Assembly: GCA_039720395.1 (NCBI GenBank) | Contig: CM077826.1 | Coordinates: forward strand, 38,034,790-38,098,789 | Length of the DNA: 64,000 nt | Source of the DNA: Liquidambar formosana | Lineage: Eukaryota > Streptophyta > Magnoliopsida > Saxifragales > Altingiaceae | Reading direction: 5' to 3' | Shown: positions 28,492 through 40,387 of the stretch, piece by piece | Layout: each line of letters opens with the position of its first letter | How positions within the stretch are numbered: the stretch's first letter is position 1 | The notes under the pieces: generated by a model | What the model was told of the DNA's origin: nothing | Database searches by the model: none | What the model saw: the letters and a program-made list of their open reading frames with translations, nothing else | Translations under genes and position numbers: made by a program

Positions 28492-31276
28492 TGTCACACC
28501 CCATTTTTGCACCACCTTACTAGGGCTCATCATTTCATGCATGTTTTTGTTTTGTTTTTGAGTCTAGTCACTTGCATTAGTTTTCTAGAGTCACAAGGAC
28601 AATGGATATGAATTTTGGTTCAAATTGGAGTTGATCTTGAGGGATAATAAGAGCTTTTGTGACTTGAGGGGCATAATCGTCTTTTAAGTCCCAAACTTTT
28701 CATTTGACCTTGGAATGATCTCCAAATTGTCAATTGGAGTTCATATGGATGCATAAGAGGTATTTTTAGTGTCAATTTGGTAAGTCAATGGCTCGGGATT
28801 AAAATGGCTCGATGTAGTTCAAGTTGGTTAATTGACCCTTCCTTGGGTTAGCTCTAATTGACTCACAATTACCAACCAAATCTTTTCAAATTGACTTTCA
28901 TTAGTCATCATTTTACCCTCAAAAGTGTTTCATGAAGTTCAATTTTGATATGGCCTGATGATGAGTTTAGTGTGGTTATTTACGGATTATCCTTGAAGAA
29001 TTAGTGCGAATCACAGCATGAGATTTTTGGTTAAAATGAAAAGAAAATTATTTTATTAAATTAGCCATTTTTATCATGACACTAACACGTGTACGTATGT
29101 GATGAGTGTGTGTACGCACATACGATACATGTGCATGCGTGTTAGCGGTCAGTCTCCCAATTTTTATAAAAGACAATTTCCTTTTCCTATTCAGATTAGA
29201 AGTCTTTTATCATTATAAAATACCTTTTGATTATTCTCCAAAGAAACCTAGTCCAGGAAGGAAAGGGAAACTCCAGATTTCAGCTATAAATACTCTCTTA
29301 ATGTCTTTAAACAAGGGAGAGGAGAAGAGGGTTTGGAGGGAGTGAAATTCGTCATAATTCAGCAGCAGATTTTCTGAAAACCAGCAGTCGTATTTTAATC
29401 ATAACTTTTTCATCCGAAGTCAGAATTTGATGAAATTGGTCTTGTTAGAAAGATAATTCAATTCTCTACAACTTTGTATTTCACAAGCTTTGTCCAAATC
29501 CAACGTTTTCATACCCAAAAACGCGATTGAAGTTGCTGCTGCTGCAAAGTGACGAGAATCACTTTTTCTTTTCTCTTGTTCTCTTTTTGTTTTCTATTTC
29601 TTTTCAAAGTTGAGTGAGTTTTGATCTCTTTGCTGTGATACCACTTTGACAAAGAGGAGGATTCGTGTTGGTTTGATTCACTCTAAAGACCTGAGGAGCC
29701 ACGAACAATTACAAACACAAGGGGAGCCACTTCCTAAGGTATTCTCCTTCTCTATTCAAGCTTAAACTAGGTTCTCATATGGGTTAGGCTTATTGCATGT
29801 TAAAGGTGACTTTTTTATCATGTATTAACACTCTAGCTAGTTAATATACATGGAATATCTATTTTTTATCTACTGTTTAGCATGCTTTAGGGCTGTCCTT
29901 TAGGTTTTTAATGCATAGTTATGATTCTTGTGCTCCTGTTTGTCCTTGTGCTAGGATTAGTGTCATTGCATGTTAGAGTTAGGATTTTCATCATGTTATA
30001 TTGCTTTAGTTAGTTAATATGCATGATTTAATTTCTGTTTAGTTTGGTTTTAGCATGATTAAAGTATGTTTTGTATGTTTTTAAGCATATTTGTGAGTTT
30101 AGGGTTTTAGAGTCATTGTTTCGTGTTTGTTTTCATATAGCATGATAAAGTAGACTTTTTTATTTGGTTTTTCTTCGTGTTTGCTGTATATGTTTTTCAT
30201 ATGGAGTAAACATGATAGTTTTGCATGCATGTTAGTATGTTTTAGGGTTTTTATGCATGATATGGTTCTAGGAATATGTTAGGACTTATTATTGTTCGCT
30301 GTTTTTGCTATTGGCATGCTTAGTGGATGATTTTAGGTCATAATACTATTCTGTCCAGATTTGCATGTTAGTGTTTTTGCATGGTTTTGAGCACTTGTAA
30401 GGGTGCAAATAGGTGTGGTATTTGTCCTATGGCAAATAGGGCTGCTTATGTCTGAAATGGCTAAATGCTTGGAGCTAATTGCGCTCAGGTAAGTGGGTGT
30501 GAAGGTGCCCCAATTCACCTTTCTTCTTAACTCATTCTCTTCTCCCTATCTAGGGTTAATTTTTAATACAAGTCCTATGGTTTAATTAGAGGTTTCCTTA
30601 ACCAACAAAATTCTGGTTTTTATTAAAGTTTCCATTTTGTGGATTTCTTTCCTAAAATCAAACTTTCTATCATATTCAACTCTTTTGATCAAATAAGGAA
30701 ACCTAGGGTTTTTACCATAGGTTTGTATTAGGATTTAACCTTAGTTCTAATCGAACTACGTGGACTTTGATCCATGTATTTCGTTGCATGGTACGTAGGC
30801 GCTCTTCGTGAGGCTCAAGTCCGTTCTAGGATCCAAGCATCCTAGGTTTATTTATGTTTTCTTTTCTTCTTTTTATTTTCTGTTTTTATTTGCTTATTAT
30901 GCATAGATGGATGAATGAAATATATGATATGCATGCAATTCTTGTGATGATATACTTGCTGATTTTTGTATGGAAAGACTTTAATTTAGCCCAAATGAAC
31001 TGAGAGACCGAAAGGGTGACATGGGTGCCTATAGGCTTTGCCTAGAACCTTCCCATGTCATAACTTAGCCTCCGAATCCCCGATTTCTTTGGTTTTCAAA
31101 AGATTGGTTTTTGCCTTTCCTTTTTTATGGAGTCATTCAAATTGTTTTCCTAAAACAAACTATTTTTAGGGTTTTCCTTGTTTCCTTTAAAAAATAAGGT
31201 GGCGACTCCTTTCCTTTTTCTTTTTCAAACCCATTTTCTTTTCAATCCCTCGTGGGCCCAATTTCCGGGGTTCACA
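28492..31276 (+). repeat. Element A 3' LTR
   Basis: It has the same length (2785 bp) as the 5' LTR and only scattered substitutions (for example C/A near 29158 and T/C near 29949). Its TATAAATA is at 29285-29292 and its pseudoknot-like motif at 30756-30822. Confidence 0.95.
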
Positions 31277-32259
31277 ATAGCATTCATAATATAACTCATT
31301 AAATCCATGGCCATGGTAGGATGAATATGAAAAGAGTTTCATGAGTTCATCAATGAGTTGATATCTATGAATGAGTATAAAGTAATTGAACTAGGGACTT
31401 GATAGACTTCTATGTCCTATTAGTTCAGTTAGAGACATTGTGTTGAAGGAAGGATGCAATTTTAACCTATAAACTATAACAGAAGGGTTCTTTGTAAATG
31501 ACTATTCACCTCATTAAGGACCACACCATGAGCCATATTCTAGGTGTTACTCATGGTTAGTAGAAGCCCTAATTGATATAAGTGAGTTATAATCAATTAG
31601 GGAATTAGAAGGAGTTCCAATTAGACCCTAAATGGAAAGAGTTCCATTGTGCACACCTCATGCTATTCCTACTACCTGATGATGTGAACCCAATGGGTCA
31701 CACACTGATCATGCAAGATGAGCTTTAAAGTCTATGAGAGAAAGGGTATGAGTGCATAAAGAATAGTTCTTTAAGGCTTATTTATATTTGATATAATTTA
31801 TAGGGGTTATTGTGCAATTTAGAGAAATTGCATAAAACCCTAATAAGGTTTCCCCCTAGGGCCGGCCCCCTTAGTGTGGACTATATAAGTCACACTATGA
31901 TGTGTGACATCATCATAAGTTGAACTCCCCAAGGGCTGGCCAGATTTTCCAGCCTCCCTTTCTCTCTCTCCTCTCTTCTCCTACACTAGCAACAACAAGG
32001 AAAATGAGGAAAGGACTTGAAGTTCTAGCTAGGTGTGGATACCGTTGGAGGCAGCACACTTGGGCTGCTTATTCACCACTGTCCGGAATCAAAGCTTAGA
32101 GCAAAAAGGAGAAGACAAAAATTCTGTAAGTGTTCTAACCCTCTTTGTAGTTAGGGTTTGATTTTGTGTTATATATAGTTAGATTCATGGGCTGTGGAAT
32201 TGTAGGAAAAATTTTTATATTCCGCACTTCAATTTTTCCCTCTTGTTTGATTCCCAACA
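31277..32259 (+). repeat. Copia 3' LTR, second part
   Basis: It resumes at the ATAGC duplication and matches 5603-6584, ending TTGATTCCCAACA. It keeps the ACTATATAAG TATA-like site (31881-31890). Confidence 0.92.
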
Positions 32260-32298
32260 GAAACTCGATTCCCCCCAAGTCGATTTTCAGGGTCCACA
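32260..32298 (+). repeat. Element B 5' LTR end, right of the copia insertion
   Basis: It starts with the second GAAAC duplication and matches 40348-40387, ending GGGTCCACA. Confidence 0.8.
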
Positions 32299-32302
32299 GT
32301 TT

Positions 32303-32319
32303 TGCGACTCCATTAAGGA
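32303..32319 (+). other. Degenerate primer-binding site of element B
   Basis: TGCGACTCCATTAAGGA corresponds to the element A site TGGCGACTCCACTGGGGA but has lost one G and carries several changes, so it is probably no longer efficient. Confidence 0.7.
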
Positions 32320-33330
32320 TATTAAGGGCTAAACTCTAATCTATTTATTGGGCTTAATCAATTTCATTGTTAATCAATTGATCACTATCACTTTTTTGCA
32401 TTGCATACTTGCATCGATGTATCCTTGCCAATGATCGGCTACACTGGACCTTTGATGGTGTAGCTATTAACTCCAATTGCCTCGTACTGAATGGTTCACC
32501 GTTCAGATATATCATATGAGTAGGTCGTACCACTGGACCCACACGAATTCCTTTATTCACATGTGGTTAGGAATAAAACCTCTCTAGCAATTGAGTAACC
32601 TTTCACACACCAAATTTCATATAGAATAGGAACATATTTGGCTCACTTTACGGTAATGTCAAAACCATGCTGTTATGCTACTCGTTGCTATACATGTTAT
32701 GTGATTGAATGAATAAGGTATAACATGACCCAATGACCCTGGTATGTCCACCCACCCAATGCCCCACAAGGCATACTAATAGATGGGTTGTATAACTAAG
32801 GCCATGTCGTGTCAGACCTCATATATATCAAAATAGTCATGGACCTTTGATTGAGAATCTGTTGGATCGTTATGCTGCCTAATTGTCTGTGATTGATCTT
32901 TGCATTACAATTTAGGGTCGTTTGTTTCCATGTCCTTAGTATGTCTTTGTACCCTCAAAGGATGACCATCCAACTAGGGGTATAGCAAGTTTAGGTCTAA
33001 CCTTTGTTTATGTGTCCATGGTATTCTGTTGAGCTGTCCACTTAATGGTACTTACAAGATACCATTGTGTTGTCCGTCTAGGTACTTAGGATTAGTTGGT
33101 CCCATGTGTGTCGTCCCATCTTTCGTCTTATGGAATTCGGTCAATATGAAGTGTCCAACTAGGGGTATGGTACTCAGGGTCAACTCTATCAGATTTAGAG
33201 CAGTCATGGGCCTTAATTTAAAATAAAAATTTGGATTGAGCCTAAAAGAAAATATGTTCTTGTCAGGGGTCTGGCTTGGATTCGAGTTTATACAGGAAGA
33301 CTAGTTAGAGTCAACCATTCAGTCAAAGAT
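32320..33330 (+). other. Leader of element B
   Basis: About 1 kb without a supported gene, between PBS and gag. Parts resemble the element A leader (CGATGTATCCTTGCCAACGATCGGC-like words near 32412). The ORFs at 32354 and 33029 are not supported. Confidence 0.6.
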
Positions 33331-34720
33331 ATGTCAGAAATAAACCCATCAGTACCTGCATCGACCTCCTCCTCTGAGGAAGTGGTCCCACTTGAGAATG
33401 TGAACAAACTCTTACATAAGATGATGACTATGTTGCAACAAGTATCTCTGAAATCTGATAAGGCAATGAGGATGGCCAAGAAAGCAGTTTAAGCCCGAGT
33501 AATCCATACCCAACCTATTCCACAAAATGCCCAAGCTCCACCGTAAAATACTCAAACTATTCCACGGACTACCCAACCTATTCCACAAAATACCCAAGCT
33601 CCACCTCAAAATACCCAAACCATTCCACAGACTACCCAAGCTCCACCACAAAATACCCAAGCCGTGCCACAGAATACCCAGAATTACCCCTATTAACCTG
33701 GATGATTGGCCTAGTGTCACCTTGGAACCAAATGTTGCCACCCCTAAACCTAATTTACTCGTGCCCGAGGATCAAAAAGTGCTAGCTTCTAGAATTGAAG
33801 CCATGGAGAAAGCCCTCAAGAATATTCGCAAGTCAGATGATTTGATTGATATCCATACCTTGTCTCTTTTCCCTCAAGCCCGTATACTAACCTAGTTCAA
33901 AATGCCAGAGCTTGAAAAGTTTGATGGTACAGGCTGCCCTAAAACCCATCTAAAAATGTATACTAGGGCTATGCACCCACGAGGAGCCACAGATGAGCTA
34001 TTGGCCCAAATGTTTCATAAGTCTTTATCTAGATCAGCTGTCCACTGGTTTTTATCGTTGAATGAATCTCGAACCCAATCTTAAGAAGATGTTTATACAG
34101 AATTCTCCAATAATTACAAGTACAACACTGAGGTTGATGTTACCCGTAGGCATTTGGAGACCACTAAACAGGAGCAAAACGAGACCTTCTCTGCTTTCAT
34201 CACTAGATGGAGACTTAAGGCATCCCAAATGACTATAAGGCCGAATGAAGAGGAACAAATCCAAATGGTGGTAAAGAACCTTTTACTAGTTTACCACAAG
34301 TGTCTATTTGCTAATTATTTCCTGAACTTCAAAGTTTTGATTGGAGCTGGAACTCAAGTAGAAGATGCCGTAACTAATGGGACTATTGAAGATGAGGAGC
34401 AGCCTTGTCCTCGTCGTTCTGCAACTAATGGAAAGTCTACTGAAATTAGTAACATCTCTTCCCAGCCATTCCAACTGGATAAAGGGCCTCGTCAACTCAT
34501 TGAGCTTCATATGCCACTGAGCTATGTTTTTGAGAAGTTAAAGGTAAAGGGTGTATTTGAACCGCTTAATCCAGCACCATTACCTAATCCTCTACCTCGT
34601 CAGTTTAAGGAAAATGAGTATTGTAACTTCCACCAAGGCAAGGGGCATAGCATTGATCGTTGCCCAAGATTGAAGCATGAGATCCAAGACCTCTTTGATA
34701 AAGGAGTAATTAGTCCACCA
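33331..34720 (+). pseudogene. gag: Decayed gag of element B
   Basis: From ATG 33331 the reading (MSEINPSVPASTSSSEEV) stops at TAA 33490, then passes through a proline/glutamine-rich repeat in the same frame with further stops, and the frame changes near 33690. From about 33760 the homology to element A gag is clear in one frame: IRKSDDLIDIHTLSLFP, FKMPELEKFDGTGCPKTHLK, NYKYNTEVDV, ETTKQEQNETFSAFITRW. Stops interrupt at 33893-33895 and 34082-34084. The zinc-knuckle-like motif YCNFHQGKGHSIDRCPRLK is unbroken here, unlike in element A. The capsid-forming protein cannot be made from this copy. Confidence 0.88.
33505..33695 (+). repeat. Coding minisatellite in element B gag
   Basis: Units of about 21 bp built on CCACAAAATACCCAAGC encode P-Q-N-T-Q-A-P type repeats. 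The equivalent part of element A gag has no such repeat. A shadow frame gives a histidine/lysine-rich ORF that I reject. Confidence 0.7.
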
Positions 34721-35104
34721 AAGTCATCCAACTGTTCAGGTGCTATGATATTATTGACTCTCGAGAACATCTTTCTTAGTGCTTACTACTGCACTATTCT
34801 ATTATGAACATTTGTGGTGAGGAGTTTGAATATGTTCAGTTCAAAGTAGACTTAGGATTGGTTCATTTTCTTTCTAGTTTATAGTCCATTTGCTTCCTAG
34901 TTAATTTGTGAGTCCCTATTGCTGCTAGTCTGGTCTTTCATTGTAATTCCTCAGTCTTTCAATAAAATGATTTGATTCCAAATATTTATTTGTCTTTCCA
35001 TTCATATCTTCTCATCAATCAATCAATGATCAAAGTGGCACGAATATAAACTTTAGAGGCATAATGGATGAACTATAACTAATTAATTTGGAAACAATGA
35101 TAAG

Positions 35105-35212
35105 CCTGAAATGGTTAAGTTAGGGACCACCCTCCCAAATGAAGATAGAGAACTCATCAGTCCATTGAAGAAAGACTTTGAAGCCTTTGAAGATCAAGAA
35201 GTTGAGCATTGA
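35105..35212 (+). pseudogene. pol: Remnant of RT N-terminus in element B
   Basis: A short readable stretch (PEMVKLGTTLPNEDRELISP) corresponds to the start of the RT ORF of element A (PRIVKIGKTLSPVEKEKMIS), then a stop follows. All RT, RNase H and integrase motifs are missing after it, so pol was deleted. Between 34721 and 35104 and from 35213 to 35455 I see only A/T-rich filler. Confidence 0.65.
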
Positions 35213-35458
35213 GCAATTCAAAATCAGAATTTCGAAAAGATTAGCCCTATGTAGCCCAAAAAAAAAAAAAAAGCATTGAGTGGAAAAGTGATGGTAGAAT
35301 CATCAAGAATGTCGAAGAAGATTAATAGAGAATTGTTGAAGAAAGACCTTGTGATCAAAAAGGGTAGAGCATTAGTTCATGACTCAGAAGAAGAGTTGAA
35401 GATCAAATTAGGGTGGTACCTATATTAATAAAAATCTTTGGCATGTGCAGAGTCCTAG

Positions 35459-35651
35459 CCCGCTAGGTTGAAAACCTAAAAAGGCGACCTAGGCAAATGT
35501 TAGGGCTTTCAAAAAAAAAAAAAAAAATGCATTTGAACTACGAAGACCTGATTCCTTACAAAAGAAGACAAGCTTTTCAATTGTACATGTTTCTCTCAAG
35601 TATTAAGTGGGGATACATAGGCAGCCCATAAAGTCACCTTGGGCGCGGTCT
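35459..35651 (+). other. Post-pol motif of element B, partly decayed
   Basis: GCTAGGTTGAAAACC...GACCTAGGC (35461-35495) matches 24174 of element A. After an A-run come CTACG (35538-35542), AGACC (35544-35548), ATACATAG (degraded S1' at 35613-35620), the hairpin GCCCA/TGGGC (35624-35644) and GGTCT (35647-35651). The hairpin closing pair is G-C where element A has A-T. Confidence 0.5.
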
Positions 35652-36217
35652 AAAAAAAAAAAAAAGAAGAAAAGAAAAAAAGGGGCTTTGCATGTGACTA
35701 ATCATTGAAAGTGATATTTTGTGACTAAGTTGAAAGGGAATAGTTTCATCCATAAGCCTCTTAGGAGATATAACATGCCACTAAGAAAGTTGATATAATT
35801 TTTCCTTCTTTTTTGGTACTGAGTGTCTTGTCTATATTCTTCACCATTGATTCTCCCATGATTTTCTTCATATTTTGTTTTGATCCCGTGTCTTTATTGG
35901 TCATTAACCTTGCCCTCTAAAGAATCTTTGATTGTTGTGATCCCATCCAATCCCATAGCAAAAAAATAAATAAATAAATAATGTCTCATTCGTTGGACCT
36001 CACCACGTCCTTCAACTCAAACTTTTGTCATGAATTTAAGGACAGAAATGGTGTAGCAGTGGTCTCTAAGGGAATGATTGGGTTTATTTGATTTGAATGG
36101 CTCAATAAAGAGTAAGGGTATGAGACTTCATGAATTGAATTCTCATGGTTGAAACATTCTGAATATTTGAAAGGTTTTGTAGTAGTAAAAAAAGAAATGA
36201 AGAGAAAAGAAAACCCA

Positions 36218-36262
36218 CTAGGTTGAAAACCCAAAAGGGCAATCTAGGCAAAAATTAGGGTG
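36218..36262 (+). repeat. Second copy of the CTAGGTTGAAAACCC segment in element B
   Basis: CTAGGTTGAAAACCC...GGGCAATCTAGGC repeats the segment at 35463 about 750 bp further on. The stretch 35652-36570 otherwise shows only A-rich filler and no supported gene; the minus ORFs at 36028 and 36255 are not supported. Confidence 0.55.
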
Positions 36263-36579
36263 TTTGAAAAAGAAAATAAGGAAAAAGAAAGTGTCTACTC
36301 TGTCTCTGTACTCTAAATGAGCAACGGGTCCAATCCAAGTCTCTTAAAAGCACATCTTTTTCTATTAAGGCATGTCCATGATTAAAGAAAATTGTTTTAC
36401 AAAAAGGCTCCATGACTGTACCTAAGTCTGTGTAGATAACCTTAATGATGTCTTTCAATAAATGACGAAAAATGAAAAATAATGAATCTTATTGGAAGCC
36501 ATTATTGGCTTTAGTCTCTAAATCCGTCTTGGTATGAGTGTCTATCATATCTTTAGAAGTTATACCTTTTGTTAGGTTT

Positions 36580-38290
36580 GTCTTCCCTTATAAGGTTTGC
36601 ACCATTTTATCATAAGGCTTAAGGGTCTTTTGCATGTCTGTTTCTAGGCTAGCAAGCCTATTTGGTTTGGTTTTAAGGTATTTTTGCATGTTTGTCTCCA
36701 AGATTATGGACTTCCTCTATTCAGCTTTAAGGCTTGAAAGCCTTTTAATGTATTTGTGTAAGCCTGTGAATTGACCTCATCTCCATGCCTATGAATTTTT
36801 GCATGATTGTCTTGAGACCTGTACGCTTCCTTGTTCATCTTGAGGCCCAGATACCTTAGTCATTTTAGCTTCCAGGTTCAACACCTTAAAGCTTAAGCTC
36901 TTTTTCAATCCAAGTTCGAGGCTTGACTGCCTCCTAAAACTATTTTAAGGCATGTGTAGCCTTCATTCTTCCCTTGTGCATGTTGATAAATCTCATCCAC
37001 ACCACATGACTACTGACCACTTCTCATTGGTTTCTTAAATATGAGTATTGACTCTTACTCATATAACGTATTGTTCCTCTTCGTATGAATATTGAATTCT
37101 ACTCATATGATGCAATGTTTTTCTTGAGTACTGATTTTTACTCATCTTAAGCATTGACTTTTGCTTATATATTTTTCATCAAACGAGTAATGATTCCTAC
37201 TCATTTTGAGCATTGACCTTTGCTTATATACTTTTCTCTATGAGTATTGACTTCTACTCATTTCGAGCATTGACTGTTGCTCATATGCTTTTAATCAAGA
37301 GTATTGACCCTTACTCATCTTAAGCATTAACCCTTGCTTATGTGCTTTTCTTTATAAGTATTGATTTCTACTCATGAGATTTTTTATTACACTTTCAGTG
37401 TGGATATTGACTTCTATCCATACATTATATCATTCGTTCTCGTATGAATAATTACCCTTACTCATACGATGTCTCATTGGCTCTCTTGAGTATTAACCTA
37501 TACTCATTCCAAGTATTGACCCATACTTACTCCGAATATTAACACATACTCATCCTAAGTATTGACCTATACTTATTCCTGAGTATTGACCTATATTTAT
37601 TCCAAGTATTAACCCATATTTATTCCGAGTATTGACACATACTCATCCTGAGTATTGACCCATACTTATTCCTGAGTATTGAACTATACTCATTCCAAGT
37701 ATTGACCCATACTTATTCCAAGTATCGACACATACTCTCACCCAGAGTATTGACCCACACCCATTTTAATTATTAAAGCATATTTGTCCCAGGTATTAAC
37801 CCATACTCATTTTGAGTATTGACCCATACTCGCTCTTAGTATTGACCTGTACTCACTCTCTTGTTTCGAGTATTGACCTATACTCATCCTGCATTTTCTG
37901 AGTATTGAACCATAGTTATTCTAAGATTTGACCCATATTTGTTTTAAGAGTATTGACCCATACTCATCCCGAGTATTGACCCATACTCATCTTTAGCATT
38001 GAACTATGCTTGTTTTAAGTAGTGATCCCTACTCTTGATCCCCTTTTGTGTATGAACCTGCCTTTGTCATATAAGTATTAATCCTTGATCTTATGACATC
38101 TTTGTCCATAAACATATGAGTATTGATTGCTACTCATATGATGTCCCGTTGGTTTTATCATATGGATATTGACTCTTATTCATATGATGTCCCATTAAAC
38201 TTTTTATGAGTATTGATTCATACTCATAAAACGAACAGTGTTGGTTATTCATTGTCCTGTGAGTACTTACCCTTACTCATAAGATGTCCT
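36580..38290 (+). repeat. Hairpin repeat array of element B
   Basis: Dozens of short inverted repeats share a spacer close to TTGACYY. Examples: ATATGAGTA/TACTCATAT near 37040, AAGCA/TGCTT near 37143, TGGATA/TATCCA near 37402, AAGTA/TACTT and GAGTA/TACTC through 37480-38030. The first part (36580-36960) has other arms, such as AAGGCTT/AAGCCTT and GAGGC/GCCTC. Spacing is 20-60 bp and irregular. It occupies the same place as the element A array but the sequence is different. Confidence 0.8.
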
Positions 38291-38370
38291 ATTGACAAAA
38301 TTGACAAACAGCTGTGAAAATGGGCTGTCTTTTTCGGCATTGGCATTCACTTGTTAATGCAAGCTCTGCC

Positions 38371-38383
38371 AATGAGGGGTATC
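38371..38383 (+). other. Element B polypurine tract
   Basis: AATGAGGGGTATC directly precedes the TGTAGACACC start of the 3' LTR. Confidence 0.65.
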
Positions 38384-40387
38384 TGTAGACACCCCATTTT
38401 TATCCTCTAATTCCACACCTTTCTACCTTAGGAGCATTATCATTTATAGAGAATTGCATCATTTTGGCACCAAATCTTTTTAGTTAAGCTCTATACATCC
38501 CAAAGAGTCCATGGTATCCTCCGAGGTTCAATTTGGTTAAGTCTTGATAGCTAATAGGAATTTTTGTGATTTTGAGGGTATTTATGTCATTTCACTTGCA
38601 TAATTTTTATTTGATATCCAATTCTCATCAAATTCATCTCAGGATGATCATAAGGGCCTTAGGATATCATGAATAGGCTTGATTTAAAATTTGTTTAAGT
38701 TCGGAGATGATTTGCTTAACGATGGTCCAAATAGGCTCGGTTTGACTATGTTCGTCGGCCCTTCTTATAATTGCTTCTTAATTTGATCCAATTGACTTCA
38801 ATTAATGCTTCATTAATGTCAATTGGGTCTTAATTAAGGTGTATTAATGCTTGGAATTATTTTTGGGAGAGTTTGATTGCAACTAGGACTCTATTAGGGT
38901 TCAAACCCTAATGTCATCCCGGTAAGCCTTAATTGATCTCTATAAGCCATATGGGCTTAACCCTTGATTAATTGACCAAGTGTGGCTCAATTAGGATTTT
39001 TTTTTTTAACTAGATTTTGAATAGAGAATTGAGACATGGTCGTTTTAAGACCAAAATCAATGAATTTAGACTTGAAATAGGCAAAATACATAGCATAAAG
39101 GGATAAGCATGCACAAAAGTGAGCTAAAAAGGCTACTGGTGGCCGTATGTCCACCAAGGAAGGCCAAACAGCCACTTATGGAGGGCCAAACGGCCCCCAA
39201 GGGTGCTCGTTGGCCTTTGATAGAGTTTTGCCTTATCTTGACTTCTATAAACTCCTTCTTTTGCTTCAACTCGAATTTCCTTTGGATTTTTGTAGAGTTT
39301 GAGATAGGAACCAGTTCTTGGGAGTGTTTGAGAGCCCTTGGATCATCCCTAGCTAGATCCAATCTGGGCCATTCATTCCACCCACCTCCCACTATAAATA
39401 GGGGTCCTCCCTTCCTTTATTGATCATCAAGTCTTAGTAGAATTTTCCTAAGCAAATGAAGAGCTTGAGTTCTTGAGCATAGGGTGAACGTTCCTATTAG
39501 TATCCCTTCACTTGAGACTCATTCTAAAGAAGAGCTTGGCTCAATAGTTATTGGGGAACGTTCCTATTAGTACCCTCTAACTTGCGACCCATTCTAAAGC
39601 TTGAAGACGCGGAAGCTCTGCCCGACTTGCGACTCCCTCCCTTAAGGTCATCTTAAAGCTTGGAAAGCGTGGAAGCTCTGTCCAATTTTCAACTCAAAAA
39701 CCCCGAGGTTGAAAATAGAACTCTGGCTCAGTTCTGTCAGGTATAATTTCTAAACTCCATTGCCATGATATAATTGCTTATGTGATGATGCATGCTCCCA
39801 CGAGTTTTATTATTCATAGGATTTTATTAGGATTTTGATCCAAAATCAAACAAGTTTTTAAACTAAAGTTGTTTATCTTAAAGCAAGTAATTATTCTCAA
39901 AATAAAGTGTTTGATTATGGATTGGATTCTAATAGAGTCCTACGAGGAGTGAAACTCTCCCCCCTAAGATGATTATTCGAACTACGTGGACTTTGATCTT
40001 CGTCAGAAGTACGTGGGCTGCTCACTTGAGCCCAAGTCCAACTTAGCTTAGTTTTTATCTTTTAATTTTCATAATTTTTAGATATTGCATGGTTGAAATT
40101 AATTAGGCCCAATCAATAAATGAGACCAATTTATCGGGCAAAATGGGTGCCTATGGGCCGTGGCCCAGAACCTTCCTATTTCGTAACCTAGCCCCCGTAC
40201 CCTTTTTTTTGGTTCAAGACTTGTCTATTTTCCATTAATGGAATCAAATTTGTTTTTGTAAAATAAATATTTTAGTGGTTTCCTCATACCCTAAAAATGA
40301 GGTAGCAACTCCTTGCTTTTTGAAAACCCCTTTTAAAAGTGGAAACAGAAACTCGATTCTCCTCCGAGTCGATTTCCGGCGTCTACA
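38384..40387 (+). repeat. Element B 3' LTR
   Basis: This 2004-bp LTR starts TGTAGACACCCCATTTTTA and ends CGGCGTCTACA, with a TATA box (CACTATAAATAGG, about 39391-39403). Ends and layout resemble the element A LTR although most sequence differs. The ORFs at 38987, 39066 and 39109 overlap on opposite strands and are not supported. Confidence 0.88.
39982..40039 (+). other. Pseudoknot-like motif in element B LTR
   Basis: S1 CTACGT 39982-39987, S2 GGACTT 39988-39993, S3 CTTC 39998-40001, S3' GAAG 40006-40009, S1' ACGTGG 40011-40016 (one G-U pair), a GGGCT/AGCCC-type hairpin, S2' AAGTCC 40034-40039. S3 differs from element A in both arms. Confidence 0.55.

Larger units (their letters stand above)
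13618..31276 (+). mobile_element. Complete Tat-lineage Ty3/gypsy retrotransposon (element A)
   Basis: It spans 17,659 bp with two 2785-bp LTRs and ATAGC duplications (13613-13617 and 31277-31281). The order is LTR, PBS, leader, gag, protease, intron, RT-RNase H-RNase H, integrase, antisense ORF, tandem repeats, PPT, LTR. Two RNase H domains, a large size and an antisense ORF after pol are hallmarks of the Tat lineage (Ogre and relatives). I noticed about eight single-base differences between its LTRs, so the insertion is recent. Three one-base shifts break gag-pol. Confidence 0.95.
4931..32259 (+). mobile_element. Ty1/copia LTR retrotransposon, split by element A
   Basis: It has matching LTRs (TGTTAGG...CCCAACA), a TGGTATCAGAGC primer-binding site, a polypurine tract, and GAAAC duplications at 4926-4930 and 32260-32264. 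Without the nested element A (13618-31276 plus its 5-bp duplication) it is about 9.67 kb. The LTRs differ at roughly 40 sites by eye over 1654 bp. Coding capacity is lost. Confidence 0.93.

Noticed and set aside
13618..31276. Endogenous pararetrovirus or virus
   Set aside because: LTRs, a tRNA-type PBS, a PPT, integrase and target duplications all fit a Ty3/gypsy retrotransposon; there is no movement protein or envelope-like ORF.
33412..33895. Trp/Gly/Leu-rich minus ORF and His/Lys/Pro-rich plus ORF
   Set aside because: Both are other-frame readings of the proline/glutamine minisatellite in the B gag; only the last ~45 codons of the plus one are true gag.
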